64,000 nt of DNA. Source: Ruminimicrobiellum sp045223915 (GTDB taxonomy: Bacteria > Elusimicrobiota > Endomicrobiia > Endomicrobiales > Endomicrobiaceae). Shown in pieces: positions 8,750 through 18,193 of this stretch. How positions within the stretch are numbered: the first letter of the stretch is position 1; each line of letters begins with the position of its first letter. The DNA lies in contig JBGUZU010000017.1 of assembly GCA_045223915.1 (NCBI GenBank), forward strand, positions 19,280 through 83,279, in the 5' to 3' direction. Below the pieces are notes generated by a model, which saw only the letters and a list, made by a program, of their open reading frames with translations, was not told the origin of the DNA and made no database searches. The translations under genes and the position numbers were made by a program.

Positions 8750-10839
8750 TTCTTTTTCTCCTTTTTTGCTTTTTCCAAATCTTGTTTAAAATCTTTATAC
8801 ACGATAAAACCATGTTTTTCGGCATAGTCTACTTCTTTTTGTGCCAAATCATATTTATCCAACATATACCATGTTACCGCTCTTTTAAAATAATACTCTC
8901 CATTATCTCTTGACAACAATATTGCCATTGTATAACAAAATAAAGCTTTTTTATACTCTGTTTCCATAGCAAAAATATTACCCAACAAAAAATATCCGAA
9001 ATCATCACAATAATCCAAATTCACAAGTAATAAAACTTTTGTTTGTTCGTATTTTTCCTTTTCAAAAAGATAGCTTGCCCATTTATTAATTATCGGCAAT
9101 TTATTACCTGCAAAATCTATTCCTTGTTGTGCAGTTTTTTCAAAATTAACAAAATCTTCATTTTCCTCATAAATCGTCATCAATAGAATATAATATGCTT
9201 GTTCGTGCGGATTCTGTGCAATTGCATTATTTAAATTTTCTATTGCCTTATCAAATTTTTTTTCTTTATAATAAAATGTTGCCAATATATAGAAAAAATT
9301 GTCGGTAACAAAAAAAGATTTTCCATTTTTCCCTTGTTCCATAAAACTTATTGCTTTTTCTGTTTTCCCCTCAATATCAAGTATGATTGCAATATTTTGA
9401 ACAGCGGAAGCATAATTAACATTTGTATATGGTATAACGGAATAATATTGCTTTGCCTGTAAATATTTTTTTTGTCTTTGTCTCAAATCGGCAAGCTGAA
9501 AAGCAGTGTATGCACTTTGGTTATTTAAAGAATAACTTTTTTCTATGTCTTTTTCTGCCAAATCCAAATTATTTTCAGATTTATATATCATTCCTCTCAA
9601 CAAATAAGCCTGATCTGCTGTTTCCGGTGAATAATTTATAGCCTGTGTCATTAATTTTTTGTTATCGGACCACAAAAGACTTCTTTGATAAGTTAAATAC
9701 ACCAAGGATGTTGCAATAAATATTGAAATTAAAACGGTTGCATAGCTTAATATCTTATTTTTTTGGTAAATATAACATAAAAATTCCGCAACAATAAAAG
9801 CCAAACCTATGTAAGGTATATATGTATATCTATCGGCTACCGGTGCAATACCGGTAGGTAAAATACCGCTTGAAGGCAGCAATGTTATCAAAAAGAAAAA
9901 AAACCCGAAAAAGATTTTGTTATTTATTTTCAAACTCAACCCAACAAAAAATATCAACAAATATAATATTGCCGACGAATAGAACACAAAATTCGGGATA
10001 ATATCACTATGGTTATAAAAATCAGGATAAAAACACGATAAATTTGTCGGGCAGAAAAATTTATATAAATAAAACAAACAATTTAAATGCGCATCGTAAA
10101 AATTGATAGTCTTAACAAAATATGTCGTAATGTTTTTTTCCTGTTCGGAATAATGTCCTAAAATTGCAGCATAAGAAAAAACAAATGAAATAATAAAAAA
10201 GGGTATATATTTTTTTAAGGTATTGTATTTAAACTCAAATTTATCTCTATAAAAATCAATCAATATAAGAACCATAGGTAAAGTTACTGCAGTCGGTTTA
10301 GACATACAGGATAACAAAAAAGAAATCACAGATAAAACATATAAAAGTTTTTTATATTTTGTTCTATCGGCCAGTATATATACCAATATTGAAAGCAGAA
10401 AAAAGAAAGCAAACAAAGTGTCTTTTCGTGACGAAACCCAGGATACAGACTCAACATGAACAGGATGCAAAGCAAAAACAAATGCAGTAAAAAATCCGAC
10501 AAAAAAAGATTTTGACAACAATTTTATTATAAAAAACACCAATAATGTATTTAATAAATGTAAGAAAATATTATCAATATGATATAAATACGGTTCAGCT
10601 CCGCAAATAGAATATTCTATTGCATAAGATAATGTAACTATAGGATGATACAGTTTATACTGATATGAAGAAAATATATGTTTTATATTATTGAGAGATA
10701 AATTTTTTATATCAGAATTTCCAACAATCATAGCAGGATCATCAAGATTTATAAAACCCGATGTAATTGCCGGATAGAAAGATAACACAACAACGTACGA
10801 TAATAATATTAAAAATAATATTTGATATTTTCTTATCAT
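8746..10839 (-). CDS. Polytopic membrane protein with C-terminal TPR repeats (GT-C/TMTC-like)
   Basis: This 697-residue protein has two halves. Residues 1-385 hold about ten hydrophobic segments and the motifs DDPAMI, FALHPVHVESVSWVSSRKD and LPSSGILPTGIAPVADRYTY, which are typical of TMTC-like proteins related to GT-C glycosyltransferases. Residues about 400-690 are tetratricopeptide repeats predicted to face the periplasm. Relatives are suspected O-glycosyltransferases or assembly factors; no activity can be read from sequence alone. It heads the segment that includes the small exported protein and the binding lipoprotein. The terminator of the lpx operon lies just upstream, so it needs its own promoter, which I could not place confidently. 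Confidence 0.75.
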   Translation of the reverse strand: MIRKYQILFLILLSYVVVLSFYPAITSGFINLDDPAMIVGNSDIKNLSLNNIKHIFSSYQYKLYHPIVTLSYAIEYSICGAEPYLYHIDNIFLHLLNTLLVFFIIKLLSKSFFVGFFTAFVFALHPVHVESVSWVSSRKDTLFAFFFLLSILVYILADRTKYKKLLYVLSVISFLLSCMSKPTAVTLPMVLILIDFYRDKFEFKYNTLKKYIPFFIISFVFSYAAILGHYSEQEKNITTYFVKTINFYDAHLNCLFYLYKFFCPTNLSCFYPDFYNHSDIIPNFVFYSSAILYLLIFFVGLSLKINNKIFFGFFFFLITLLPSSGILPTGIAPVADRYTYIPYIGLAFIVAEFLCYIYQKNKILSYATVLISIFIATSLVYLTYQRSLLWSDNKKLMTQAINYSPETADQAYLLRGMIYKSENNLDLAEKDIEKSYSLNNQSAYTAFQLADLRQRQKKYLQAKQYYSVIPYTNVNYASAVQNIAIILDIEGKTEKAISFMEQGKNGKSFFVTDNFFYILATFYYKEKKFDKAIENLNNAIAQNPHEQAYYILLMTIYEENEDFVNFEKTAQQGIDFAGNKLPIINKWASYLFEKEKYEQTKVLLLVNLDYCDDFGYFLLGNIFAMETEYKKALFCYTMAILLSRDNGEYYFKRAVTWYMLDKYDLAQKEVDYAEKHGFIVYKDFKQDLEKAKKEKKK

Positions 10840-10883
10840 AGCTTAATATTATATTTTACTACTTTTGGCTATATTCTTGCAAA

Positions 10884-10920
10884 AAAAGGGATATATTATA
10901 TTTATATAATATATCCCTTT
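10884..10920 (-). terminator. Intrinsic terminator of the bamA-lpx operon
   Basis: A perfect 16-bp inverted repeat (10885-10900 with 10905-10920, loop TTTA). Read on the minus strand it is followed by a run of seven T (plus-strand A-run at 10881-10887). It sits 28 bp beyond the lpxI stop, in the right orientation to end that operon. Confidence 0.9.
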
Positions 10921-10947
10921 AATTCCAAACTATTGAAAAAATTTAAA

Positions 10948-11748
10948 CTACATTGCAATAATTGTAACACCTGTTTGTTTTGCTTTTGATATTACTTCTT
11001 CTTTATCCAATATTAAAGTAGAACCGGCTTCTATTATCATTGCCCTTATTTTATTATTTTTTAGAGTATCTATAGTCCTTGTTCCTATAACAGGGACATC
11101 AAATCTAAAATCCTGATTCGGTTTTGCAACCTTTACTACTATAGCATTTTCTCCGCCTAAAGAATATGCTCTTTTTATACACTCATCCGTTCCTTCTATC
11201 GATTCAACAGCTAAAACCGATTTATCTTTAACAACTACTGTTTGTCCTATATCAAGTCCCGCAATAGCCTTTGCCATTTTAAAACCGAATTCGGCATCTT
11301 TATTTTCATCAGAATTTAATTTCTTTCCGGCAACAACACCTTTTTGTGCGAGTAAATGTTGTAAATAAATGTGCGAAGGCAAAAATTTGATACCATCTTT
11401 TTCAAATTCTTTAACAACCGCACCTAAAATCGTATCGGTTTTTTTATTTACCAATGATGTCATTATTTTAAGAGCTCTTAAATCCATCGTTATCGCAGAA
11501 TAAATTTTCGCATGCTTAACCTGACCGACCATTATAGCCGTATCAATATTTCTGCTCTTAAACGCATCTATAATTTTTTGAATTTTGCCGACGGATAGCC
11601 ACACTGTTTCATCACAAAAGTTTTCAATATTTTTATCGGCTTCTTCTTTTAAAGCAACGGTAACAACTCTGTCACCCTGTTTTTTTATTTCTTGAGCGAC
11701 AAGAAAAGGAAATCTTCCGTTACCTGCAATCATTCCTATATTTTTCAT
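10948..11748 (-). CDS. lpxI: UDP-2,3-diacylglucosamine pyrophosphatase LpxI
   Basis: A 266-residue LpxI (formerly DUF1009) protein, which hydrolyses UDP-2,3-diacylglucosamine to lipid X in lipid A synthesis in bacteria that lack LpxH. The N-terminal MIAGNGRFPFLVAQE block and the C-terminal half with FDVPVIGTRTIDTL and IIEAGSTLILDKEE are characteristic. It is the last gene of the envelope operon, 2 bp after lpxA, and is followed by a strong terminator. Position next to lpxA agrees with the usual genomic context of lpxI. Confidence 0.92.
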   Translation of the reverse strand: MKNIGMIAGNGRFPFLVAQEIKKQGDRVVTVALKEEADKNIENFCDETVWLSVGKIQKIIDAFKSRNIDTAIMVGQVKHAKIYSAITMDLRALKIMTSLVNKKTDTILGAVVKEFEKDGIKFLPSHIYLQHLLAQKGVVAGKKLNSDENKDAEFGFKMAKAIAGLDIGQTVVVKDKSVLAVESIEGTDECIKRAYSLGGENAIVVKVAKPNQDFRFDVPVIGTRTIDTLKNNKIRAMIIEAGSTLILDKEEVISKAKQTGVTIIAM

Positions 11749-11750
11749 AA

Positions 11751-12521
11751 TTATTTAGGTCTGCAAATTCCTCTTTGAGATTTCTTTATAAAATCTACTA
11801 TATCCTTAACATAAAGAGAGGATGCTAATTCTTCTTCTATTTTAGCTACGGCATCATTCAGTGTTAAATGAGAAGCAAACAAAATTTTGTAAGCATGTTT
11901 TATATTTTCTATTTCGGCAATAGGAACTCTTTTTCTCTTAAGACCAACCAAATTCAAACCGAATAAAGATGCTCTATCTCCCTGTGCCTGCATATAAGGA
12001 ATTATATCCATACTTACCATAGATCCACCGCCGGTAACAACATTTTTACCGATTTTAACGAATTGATGAACTGCGGTAAGTCCGCCCATAACAACTCCGT
12101 CTCCAACTTCAACATGTCCCGCAATTGCACAACAATTTGCAATTATACAATTATCTCCGAGTATACAATCATGAGCAACATGTGCACACGTCATAATAAG
12201 ACAATTTTTACCTACAATTGTCTGACCGCTTGCACTTGTTCCTCTGTTAATCGTCGCGAATTCCCTTACCGTTGTACCATCACCGATTACGGCAATTGTT
12301 TTTTCTCCTGCATATTTCAAATCTTGAGGAGGAGCACCTATTGATGCATGTGAAAAGATTTTGCAATTTTGACCTATTCTTGCACATTCTATCGTAGCAT
12401 GTGCTCCGATAGTTGTTCCGTCTCCGATTGTAACATTTTCACCAATTACCGCATAAGGTCCTATATCTACATTTTGTCCTATTACTGCAGATTTGTCTAT
12501 TATTGCTGTACTATGTATCAT
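11751..12521 (-). CDS. lpxA: UDP-N-acetylglucosamine acyltransferase LpxA
   Basis: A 256-residue protein made of hexapeptide repeats (I-G-x-x-x-x) that fold as a left-handed beta-helix, followed by a short helical C-terminus from about residue 190. It transfers a 3-hydroxyacyl chain from ACP to UDP-GlcNAc, the first step of lipid A synthesis. The catalytic histidine lies in the CAHVAHDC block near residue 120. Length and the C-terminal helical tail match LpxA rather than LpxD. It starts 1 bp after the stop of lpxC-fabZ. Confidence 0.94.
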   Translation of the reverse strand: MIHSTAIIDKSAVIGQNVDIGPYAVIGENVTIGDGTTIGAHATIECARIGQNCKIFSHASIGAPPQDLKYAGEKTIAVIGDGTTVREFATINRGTSASGQTIVGKNCLIMTCAHVAHDCILGDNCIIANCCAIAGHVEVGDGVVMGGLTAVHQFVKIGKNVVTGGGSMVSMDIIPYMQAQGDRASLFGLNLVGLKRKRVPIAEIENIKHAYKILFASHLTLNDAVAKIEEELASSLYVKDIVDFIKKSQRGICRPK

Positions 12522-12522
12522 A

Positions 12523-13869
12523 TTATTTCTCCCTATCTACTATAATAAACATAAATTCGGCTTCTGCCGCCAATTTACCGTCAACAAAAGCCTCACCTCT
12601 TACTTTACCTTTTCTTCCGCTGTCTCTTATAACTTCAACTTTTAATTCCAACACATCTCCCGGAATAACCGTTTTTCTAAATTTCACTTTATCTATTCCC
12701 ATAAAATAAGCCAAACAATTTCTTAATGCAGGTCTTGATAAAAACATAACGCAAGATGTCTGTGCCATTGCTTCGACGATTAAAACTCCCGGCATTATAG
12801 GTTGACCCGGAAAATGGCCTTGAAAGAAAGGCTCATTTCCGCTTACACATTTATATCCAACCGCTTTTTTATCTCCGGCACCGTATAACTTAACTCTATC
12901 TATCATAAGAATAGGAAATCTGTGAGGAATAATTCTTTGTATTTCGGCGCTATTAAAAACCGTCACCTTTTCATCAGAAACAACTTGTTCTTCTTTTTTT
13001 GGTACTTCCACTTTAGGTTCTCCTTTGTCTATAACCGCTTTAGAAACAAACTCTTTTATAAAGCTTACATTACTTTTATGTCCAGGCTTTTCGGCAACCA
13101 ATCTTGCTTTTATCGGTTTACCTGCCAATGAAATATCTCCGATTAAATCCAATATTTTGTGTCTTACAAATTCATTGTCAAATCTTAACGGTTCTTTATT
13201 ATATATACCATTAGGTCCTATAACTATTGCATTATCCAAACTCCCGCCCTTTGCAAGACCGTTTGATTGCAATGCTTCTATTTCATAATCAAAGCAAAAT
13301 GTTCTTGCGGGAGCGATATCGCTAACATAAGATTCTTTTGTTATTTCAAATTTTGCTTGTTGATGAGACAAAAAAGGATGATCATATCCTATAGTACAAT
13401 CTATCTCCAACTTATCACTCGGATAAGCAACGATTTTTGTATTTCCGGATGTAAAAGTAATAGGTTCTTTTATTGTATAAAAGTCTTTATCCGCATCTAA
13501 CTCTTTTATGCCGGATTCCAAAATTTTTTGTGCAATTATTTTTGCACTACCATCCATAATGGGAGGTTCATTATTATCTATTTCTATTAATAAATTATCT
13601 ACACCTATTGCAAAACAAGCAGATAATATATGTTCTATTGTATGAATTTGAACATCTCCTGATTGAATGGTTGTTCCCCTTATAGCAACACCTGTAGATA
13701 AACTGTTCCAATCTGCTTTTATATCCGGTTTGTTAGGTAAATCTATTCTAACAAAATGTATTCCCGCATTTTTATCGGCAGGTTTAAATACCATCTTACT
13801 TTTGTTACCGGTATGTAAACCTATACCTTCAATACTAAATTCTTTTTCAATAGTAGTCTGTTTTGCCAT
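12523..13869 (-). CDS. lpxC-fabZ: Bifunctional LpxC-FabZ: UDP-3-O-acyl-GlcNAc deacetylase and 3-hydroxyacyl-ACP dehydratase
   Basis: One uninterrupted 448-residue frame carries two enzymes. Residues 1 to about 280 are LpxC, the zinc deacetylase committing step of lipid A synthesis, with HTIEHILSA (zinc histidine) and FVRHKILDLIGD (zinc His and Asp). A Lys/Glu/Val-rich linker spans about 283-303. The rest is FabZ, with HRFPILMIDRV and QGHFPGQPIMPGVLIVEAMAQ containing the catalytic His and Glu. Such fusions are known in Bacteroidota, Chlorobi and Elusimicrobia-type genomes and would link lipid A synthesis to fatty acid elongation. It lies 2 bp after lpxD. Confidence 0.95.
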   Translation of the reverse strand: MAKQTTIEKEFSIEGIGLHTGNKSKMVFKPADKNAGIHFVRIDLPNKPDIKADWNSLSTGVAIRGTTIQSGDVQIHTIEHILSACFAIGVDNLLIEIDNNEPPIMDGSAKIIAQKILESGIKELDADKDFYTIKEPITFTSGNTKIVAYPSDKLEIDCTIGYDHPFLSHQQAKFEITKESYVSDIAPARTFCFDYEIEALQSNGLAKGGSLDNAIVIGPNGIYNKEPLRFDNEFVRHKILDLIGDISLAGKPIKARLVAEKPGHKSNVSFIKEFVSKAVIDKGEPKVEVPKKEEQVVSDEKVTVFNSAEIQRIIPHRFPILMIDRVKLYGAGDKKAVGYKCVSGNEPFFQGHFPGQPIMPGVLIVEAMAQTSCVMFLSRPALRNCLAYFMGIDKVKFRKTVIPGDVLELKVEVIRDSGRKGKVRGEAFVDGKLAAEAEFMFIIVDREK

Positions 13870-13871
13870 GA

Positions 13872-14894
13872 TTATTCCTCTATATTTAACTTTTTTATTA
13901 TCTTTTTAACTTGCGAAAAAAGTTCGGGTAATTTTTTTATTAAAACCTGAGATTCCAAATGTTTTCTGTACGGCTGTAAAGGATGACCGGCAACAACCTG
14001 GTTTCCTTTCAAATTACCGTTTATACCGCTTTTTGCACCGACCATTACATTGTCACCTACGGTTATATGTCCTACAATACCAACCTGTCCGCCGAGAGTT
14101 ACTTTATTACCAATTTTTGTTGAACCGGCAATACCTACTTGAGAAACTATTATAGTATTTTCACCAACTTGAACATTATGTGCTATCATAACTAAATTAT
14201 CTATCTTTGTGTTATTTCCTATGGATGTTTTTCCTATAGCGGCTCTATCAATTGTAGTATTTGAACCTATCTCAACATTATTTCCTATCTCTACATGACC
14301 GATTTGCGGGATTTTTTCTCCTGTTGCGGCAAAGCCGAATCCATCTCCGCCAATAACAACTCCGGGATGAATTATACAATCGTCACCTATTATTGTTCTT
14401 TCTCTTATTGTAACATTCGGATAAATCAAACAATTCTTACCTATAACAACATCGCTGCCTATAAATGTATTTGCTAAAATTTTTGTATTGTCTCCGACTA
14501 TCGTATTATCTTCAATAACTACATTATGACCTATCGTAACATCTTTACCCAAAATAACTGTTTGTTCTATTGTTGCTTTAGGACTTACACCGGGCTTTAT
14601 TTTATCTAATCTTTGTTTATCTATTAAAGCCAATACCTTTGAAAAAGCAAGTTGCGGATCTTTTACTATTATAAAATTTTTACCTTTATATTCCTCAATA
14701 TTTATATCTTCACCGACAAATATTGCACTGGCCTTTGTATCTTTTAAGTAATGTGTATATTTCTTATTTCCCAAGAAAGATATATGTCCTACCATGGCAT
14801 CTTGAATAGCACCGACACCGACAATAACACAATCTTCCTGTCCTACAATTTTTCCATTAACAATACCGGCTATTTCTTTTAAAGTTAATTTCAT
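13872..14894 (-). CDS. lpxD: UDP-3-O-(3-hydroxyacyl)glucosamine N-acyltransferase LpxD
   Basis: A 340-residue LpxD. The N-terminal about 100 residues form the uridine-binding domain (FLGNKKYTHYLKDTKASAIF). They are followed by a long hexapeptide-repeat beta-helix with the GGDGFGFA motif and the MIAHNVQVGENT block that carries the catalytic histidine, then a helical tail. It adds the second acyl chain in lipid A synthesis. It starts 14 bp after bamA, with a GAGGG ribosome-binding site, and is part of the same operon. No skp/ompH gene lies between bamA and lpxD, unlike the proteobacterial arrangement. Confidence 0.94.
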   Translation of the reverse strand: MKLTLKEIAGIVNGKIVGQEDCVIVGVGAIQDAMVGHISFLGNKKYTHYLKDTKASAIFVGEDINIEEYKGKNFIIVKDPQLAFSKVLALIDKQRLDKIKPGVSPKATIEQTVILGKDVTIGHNVVIEDNTIVGDNTKILANTFIGSDVVIGKNCLIYPNVTIRERTIIGDDCIIHPGVVIGGDGFGFAATGEKIPQIGHVEIGNNVEIGSNTTIDRAAIGKTSIGNNTKIDNLVMIAHNVQVGENTIIVSQVGIAGSTKIGNKVTLGGQVGIVGHITVGDNVMVGAKSGINGNLKGNQVVAGHPLQPYRKHLESQVLIKKLPELFSQVKKIIKKLNIEE

Positions 14895-14908
14895 TTTTCC
14901 CTCTTATA

Positions 14909-17900
14909 TTAAAAGACATTTCCTATTGTGAAATAGAATTGTTGTAAATCTTCTCCTCTTTTATGGTTTAATCCATATCCCCAATCAAGCCTTAACGGGA
15001 ATACTGGTGTTGCGAATCTTATTCCAAATCCGAAACCGGACTTCAAATAATAAGAATTGGTTTCATCGTTGTCAGTACCAAAAGCAAAGTTGATATGATT
15101 TATATCTTTCCAAGTTCCGCCGATATCATAGAAAAAAGCACCTTGCAATATAGTTCTCTTATTTTCTTGAACTATAGGAAATTTATACTCAACATTTGCT
15201 ACGGCCATCACCTTACCACCATTATAAGGTCCAACTTCTGTTCTGTATTTATAACCTCTTATGGTATCAGCTCCTCCGACATAATATTTTTCATACAACG
15301 GAACATCGGAAGAAGATCCATAACTTTCTATCCAACCGGTATTAATATTTACGGATAACACAAATTTCCAAAATGTAGGGAAGAACCATGTTCCTCTAAC
15401 GGAATTTCTAACATAATTAACATTTCCGCCCAACGGCCCGCCGGCAACATTTATACCATAAGAATATCTTGCACCTTTCGACGGATCGTAAATATAATCT
15501 CTTGTATCATAAACTATTTGAGCTCTCACACTTGATGTTCTGTCTTTTGCTAAATCCGGATCATTCATAATCTCTTCTTTAAGTTCATCATCATCTATAT
15601 CAAAAATTCTAACATGTTCATAAGTATAACCGAATAATAAAGCTATCTTATCATCTACTCTCGGACTTATTGAAACAGAACCTCCGAGTCTTCCTTCTCT
15701 GTAAGCGTCACTTGTGTTATGATAATCTCTCAATCTTTCTATATTGTACAAAGATAATCCCAAACTCATAGCTTTACCTAAAAACCAAGGTTCTGTCCAG
15801 TCTATTTCATAATTTTGTCTTCTTGCACCGAATTCCCACAATAAGTTCAACTTTTGTGCTCTTCCAAATAAATTCATATGCTGTAACTGAATGGAACCTA
15901 CAAATTTATCTACGGAAGAATAACCGGCACCGGCTGTTATCATACCCGGCTTACCCTCGGTTATTGAAAAAGCTAAATTCATAATATCCGGTTGTCCCGT
16001 CGGCGCAATATTAGGTTCAGCTCCGTCAATAAATCCCAAATTGTAAATTTTTTCCATACTTCTTCTTACTTTACCGGACGAGAAAACATCTCCGGGCATA
16101 AGTAAAATTTCTCTTCTAATTGTATTGTCTTTTGTATTTGTTAAACCATCTACATATATATCACCGACATAAACTATATTATTTTCTTGTATATTAAAAT
16201 CTACATTTACAACATTTTCTATTATTTTTTTCCTTTCAAACTTAGCTATTTTATTTTCTATCTTAGTTTTTTTCTTTTGAAGTTTCTTTAATTTTTTATC
16301 GGCAGCACTATTTTTATCTGTTTCGTTTCCGTTTATATCTATAACAAGATTATCTTCCATATCAAAATTTTTTCTTTTTTCTTTTATTTCTTCATTGATA
16401 GAATCCAATTGTGCCTGTAATTTTTCTTCTTTTTTGTTTTGTTTTTCCAGTTTAGCTTCTTGTTTTTCTAATTTCTTCTTTTCTTTTACAATAAACTTTT
16501 CTTTTTCTTTTTCGGCTTTTACTAATTCTTTTTCCAATTTAACTTTTTTCTTTTCTAATTTTTTTCCTTGTTTTGCGGTAAGAACGAAATCCTCTCCGTT
16601 TTCAGCTCTTTGATTAACTTCATCAATATCACTCTGAACCAACTGTTCCTTACGTTTTTGTTCTGCGACTTTGCTTTCTCTTTTTTCTAATTCTTTATGT
16701 GCTTTTAATAACTTCTTTTCCAATTTGGTTTTTTTCTTTTCTAATTTTTCTCTTTGTTTTGCCGTAAAATCACTGTATTCTATATATTCCAAACTTTGGT
16801 CTATATCGGCAATTTTACCTTTTATATCCTGTTCTTTACTGTTTTGATTTAATACTTCATTTTCTCTGTTTCTGGTTCTATATTTTGTTCTTTCTAATTT
16901 TCTATTTAATTTTTTTAGTTTTTTATCAAGCGATTTTTGATTTATTTTCGTATCTAACTGATGATCTATACTGTCAATATCTTCTTGTATTAAAACTTCT
17001 TTTTCCGTTTTTTTGGAACTAAGTCCTTCCTGCATTAAATTATCATTACTCTTTGAAAAATCAGGAGAGATATAAGAATGCAAATATCCTCTATTTGAAT
17101 AATCGTCATAAACTTTATTTAACAATTCAAGTATCTTTTCTTGATTAAAGATTTCATTTTTCTTTATTGTGGAATGTTTTGACAAATCTTTTGAAGATAT
17201 AACATAGTTACCCTCAAAATCTATATCTCCCATTTTATATCGTGCACCTTCATTTACTCTTAAAGTAATAAACATTTTGGTTCTTGCATCATCATATGCT
17301 ATCTCAGGTTCTTCATCTATCGAAAAATCCATAAAACCGCGGTTCAAATAAAATTTCTTTATCAATGCCATATCATTCTTTAATGTTTCTTCTTTAAATA
17401 CTTTTTTCTTTTTGGTTTTTGCCAATTTTTTAATTTTTTTATTCTTAAAACTTCTTACACCTTCAACATATAAATCGCCTACCAAAACTTTATTATTTTC
17501 AGTTATAAGGAAAGTTATTGTCATTGTATTTGTATCTTCATCGGTAGTAGGATATACTTCCATTTGGCAATCGGCATACCCCTTATCTCTATAAAGTGCA
17601 AGTATTTTTCTCTTTGACTCCTCTAACTCGACAAAATTATAAAAATCCCTTTCTTTTAAAGTAACTTCACCCTTTAATTTCCCCACTGAAAATTGTTTAT
17701 TGCCTTTAAAAACAATTTTCTTTATGTATGGTTTTTCAACCAACTTAAATTTAACAATTTTGTTATCCTTATCAACGGATAATGATGCATCTTCAAAATA
17801 GCCCAATCCTAAAATTGTTCTTAAATCTTCTCTGGCTATTGTCGTGGCATATACTTTACCTTTTTTTAACTGAATTTCCGAACGAACGGTTTTCGGCTTT

Positions 17901-18016
17901 ACATTTTGTAATCCGTCAAAAATAACATCTTTTATTCTAAAAATAGTATTATCCTCTGCAAACAAAAGAGGAACACTCATAAAAACAAGCATAATTGTGA
18001 GAAATAATTTTTTCAT
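14909..18016 (-). CDS. bamA: Outer-membrane assembly factor BamA with a coiled-coil insertion in POTRA 4
   Basis: A 1035-residue Omp85 protein, longer than the usual 750-850. It has a signal peptide (1-20), POTRA domains starting near residues 25, 97, 178, 260 and 613, and a C-terminal 16-strand barrel from about 695, with VGGADTIRGY as the conserved L6 VRGF-like motif and a terminal Phe. Residues about 321-600 are not Omp85. They are a Lys/Glu/Gln-rich segment with strong coiled-coil character and two related blocks (AKQREKLEKKKTKLEKKL and AKQGKKLEKKKVKLEKEL). This segment splits POTRA 4 between its second and third strands. BamA inserts barrel proteins into the outer membrane. The insertion could reach into the periplasm; its role is unknown. 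Confidence 0.93.
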   Translation of the reverse strand: MKKLFLTIMLVFMSVPLLFAEDNTIFRIKDVIFDGLQNVKPKTVRSEIQLKKGKVYATTIAREDLRTILGLGYFEDASLSVDKDNKIVKFKLVEKPYIKKIVFKGNKQFSVGKLKGEVTLKERDFYNFVELEESKRKILALYRDKGYADCQMEVYPTTDEDTNTMTITFLITENNKVLVGDLYVEGVRSFKNKKIKKLAKTKKKKVFKEETLKNDMALIKKFYLNRGFMDFSIDEEPEIAYDDARTKMFITLRVNEGARYKMGDIDFEGNYVISSKDLSKHSTIKKNEIFNQEKILELLNKVYDDYSNRGYLHSYISPDFSKSNDNLMQEGLSSKKTEKEVLIQEDIDSIDHQLDTKINQKSLDKKLKKLNRKLERTKYRTRNRENEVLNQNSKEQDIKGKIADIDQSLEYIEYSDFTAKQREKLEKKKTKLEKKLLKAHKELEKRESKVAEQKRKEQLVQSDIDEVNQRAENGEDFVLTAKQGKKLEKKKVKLEKELVKAEKEKEKFIVKEKKKLEKQEAKLEKQNKKEEKLQAQLDSINEEIKEKRKNFDMEDNLVIDINGNETDKNSAADKKLKKLQKKKTKIENKIAKFERKKIIENVVNVDFNIQENNIVYVGDIYVDGLTNTKDNTIRREILLMPGDVFSSGKVRRSMEKIYNLGFIDGAEPNIAPTGQPDIMNLAFSITEGKPGMITAGAGYSSVDKFVGSIQLQHMNLFGRAQKLNLLWEFGARRQNYEIDWTEPWFLGKAMSLGLSLYNIERLRDYHNTSDAYREGRLGGSVSISPRVDDKIALLFGYTYEHVRIFDIDDDELKEEIMNDPDLAKDRTSSVRAQIVYDTRDYIYDPSKGARYSYGINVAGGPLGGNVNYVRNSVRGTWFFPTFWKFVLSVNINTGWIESYGSSSDVPLYEKYYVGGADTIRGYKYRTEVGPYNGGKVMAVANVEYKFPIVQENKRTILQGAFFYDIGGTWKDINHINFAFGTDNDETNSYYLKSGFGFGIRFATPVFPLRLDWGYGLNHKRGEDLQQFYFTIGNVF

Positions 18017-18145
18017 AATATTTAAACCCTAAAAAAAACTAATATGTATCTTATAGATTTTATTAAAAAACGACTAAATAATCAACAATTTTTATATTAA
18101 TTATTAGACAATATATGACAACAAAAGTTTCAGCAACAAAATAAA

Positions 18146-18176
18146 AAGGGAGACAGTTGTCTAAACTATCTCCCTA
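18146..18176 (-). terminator. Intrinsic terminator after rpoD
   Basis: Inverted repeat AGGGAGA-x-AGTT / AACT-x-TCTCCCT (18147-18158 with 18163-18175 and a short loop), followed on the minus strand by TTTTTATTTT. The single non-Watson-Crick position is a G-U wobble only when read on the minus strand, supporting that direction. It separates rpoD from the bamA operon. Confidence 0.85.
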
Positions 18177-18193
18177 AATATAAATTAAACTGA

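Noticed and set aside
12523..13869. LpxC-FabZ as a missing stop codon or frameshift artefact
   Set aside because: Both domains are complete, share one frame, and are joined by a proper linker; the fusion is known in other phyla.
16395..16613. 72-aa Ser/Phe-rich frame on the + strand inside bamA
   Set aside because: Mirror of the Lys/Glu-rich coiled coil in bamA; complement of AAA/GAA codons gives Phe/Ser runs. No start signals.
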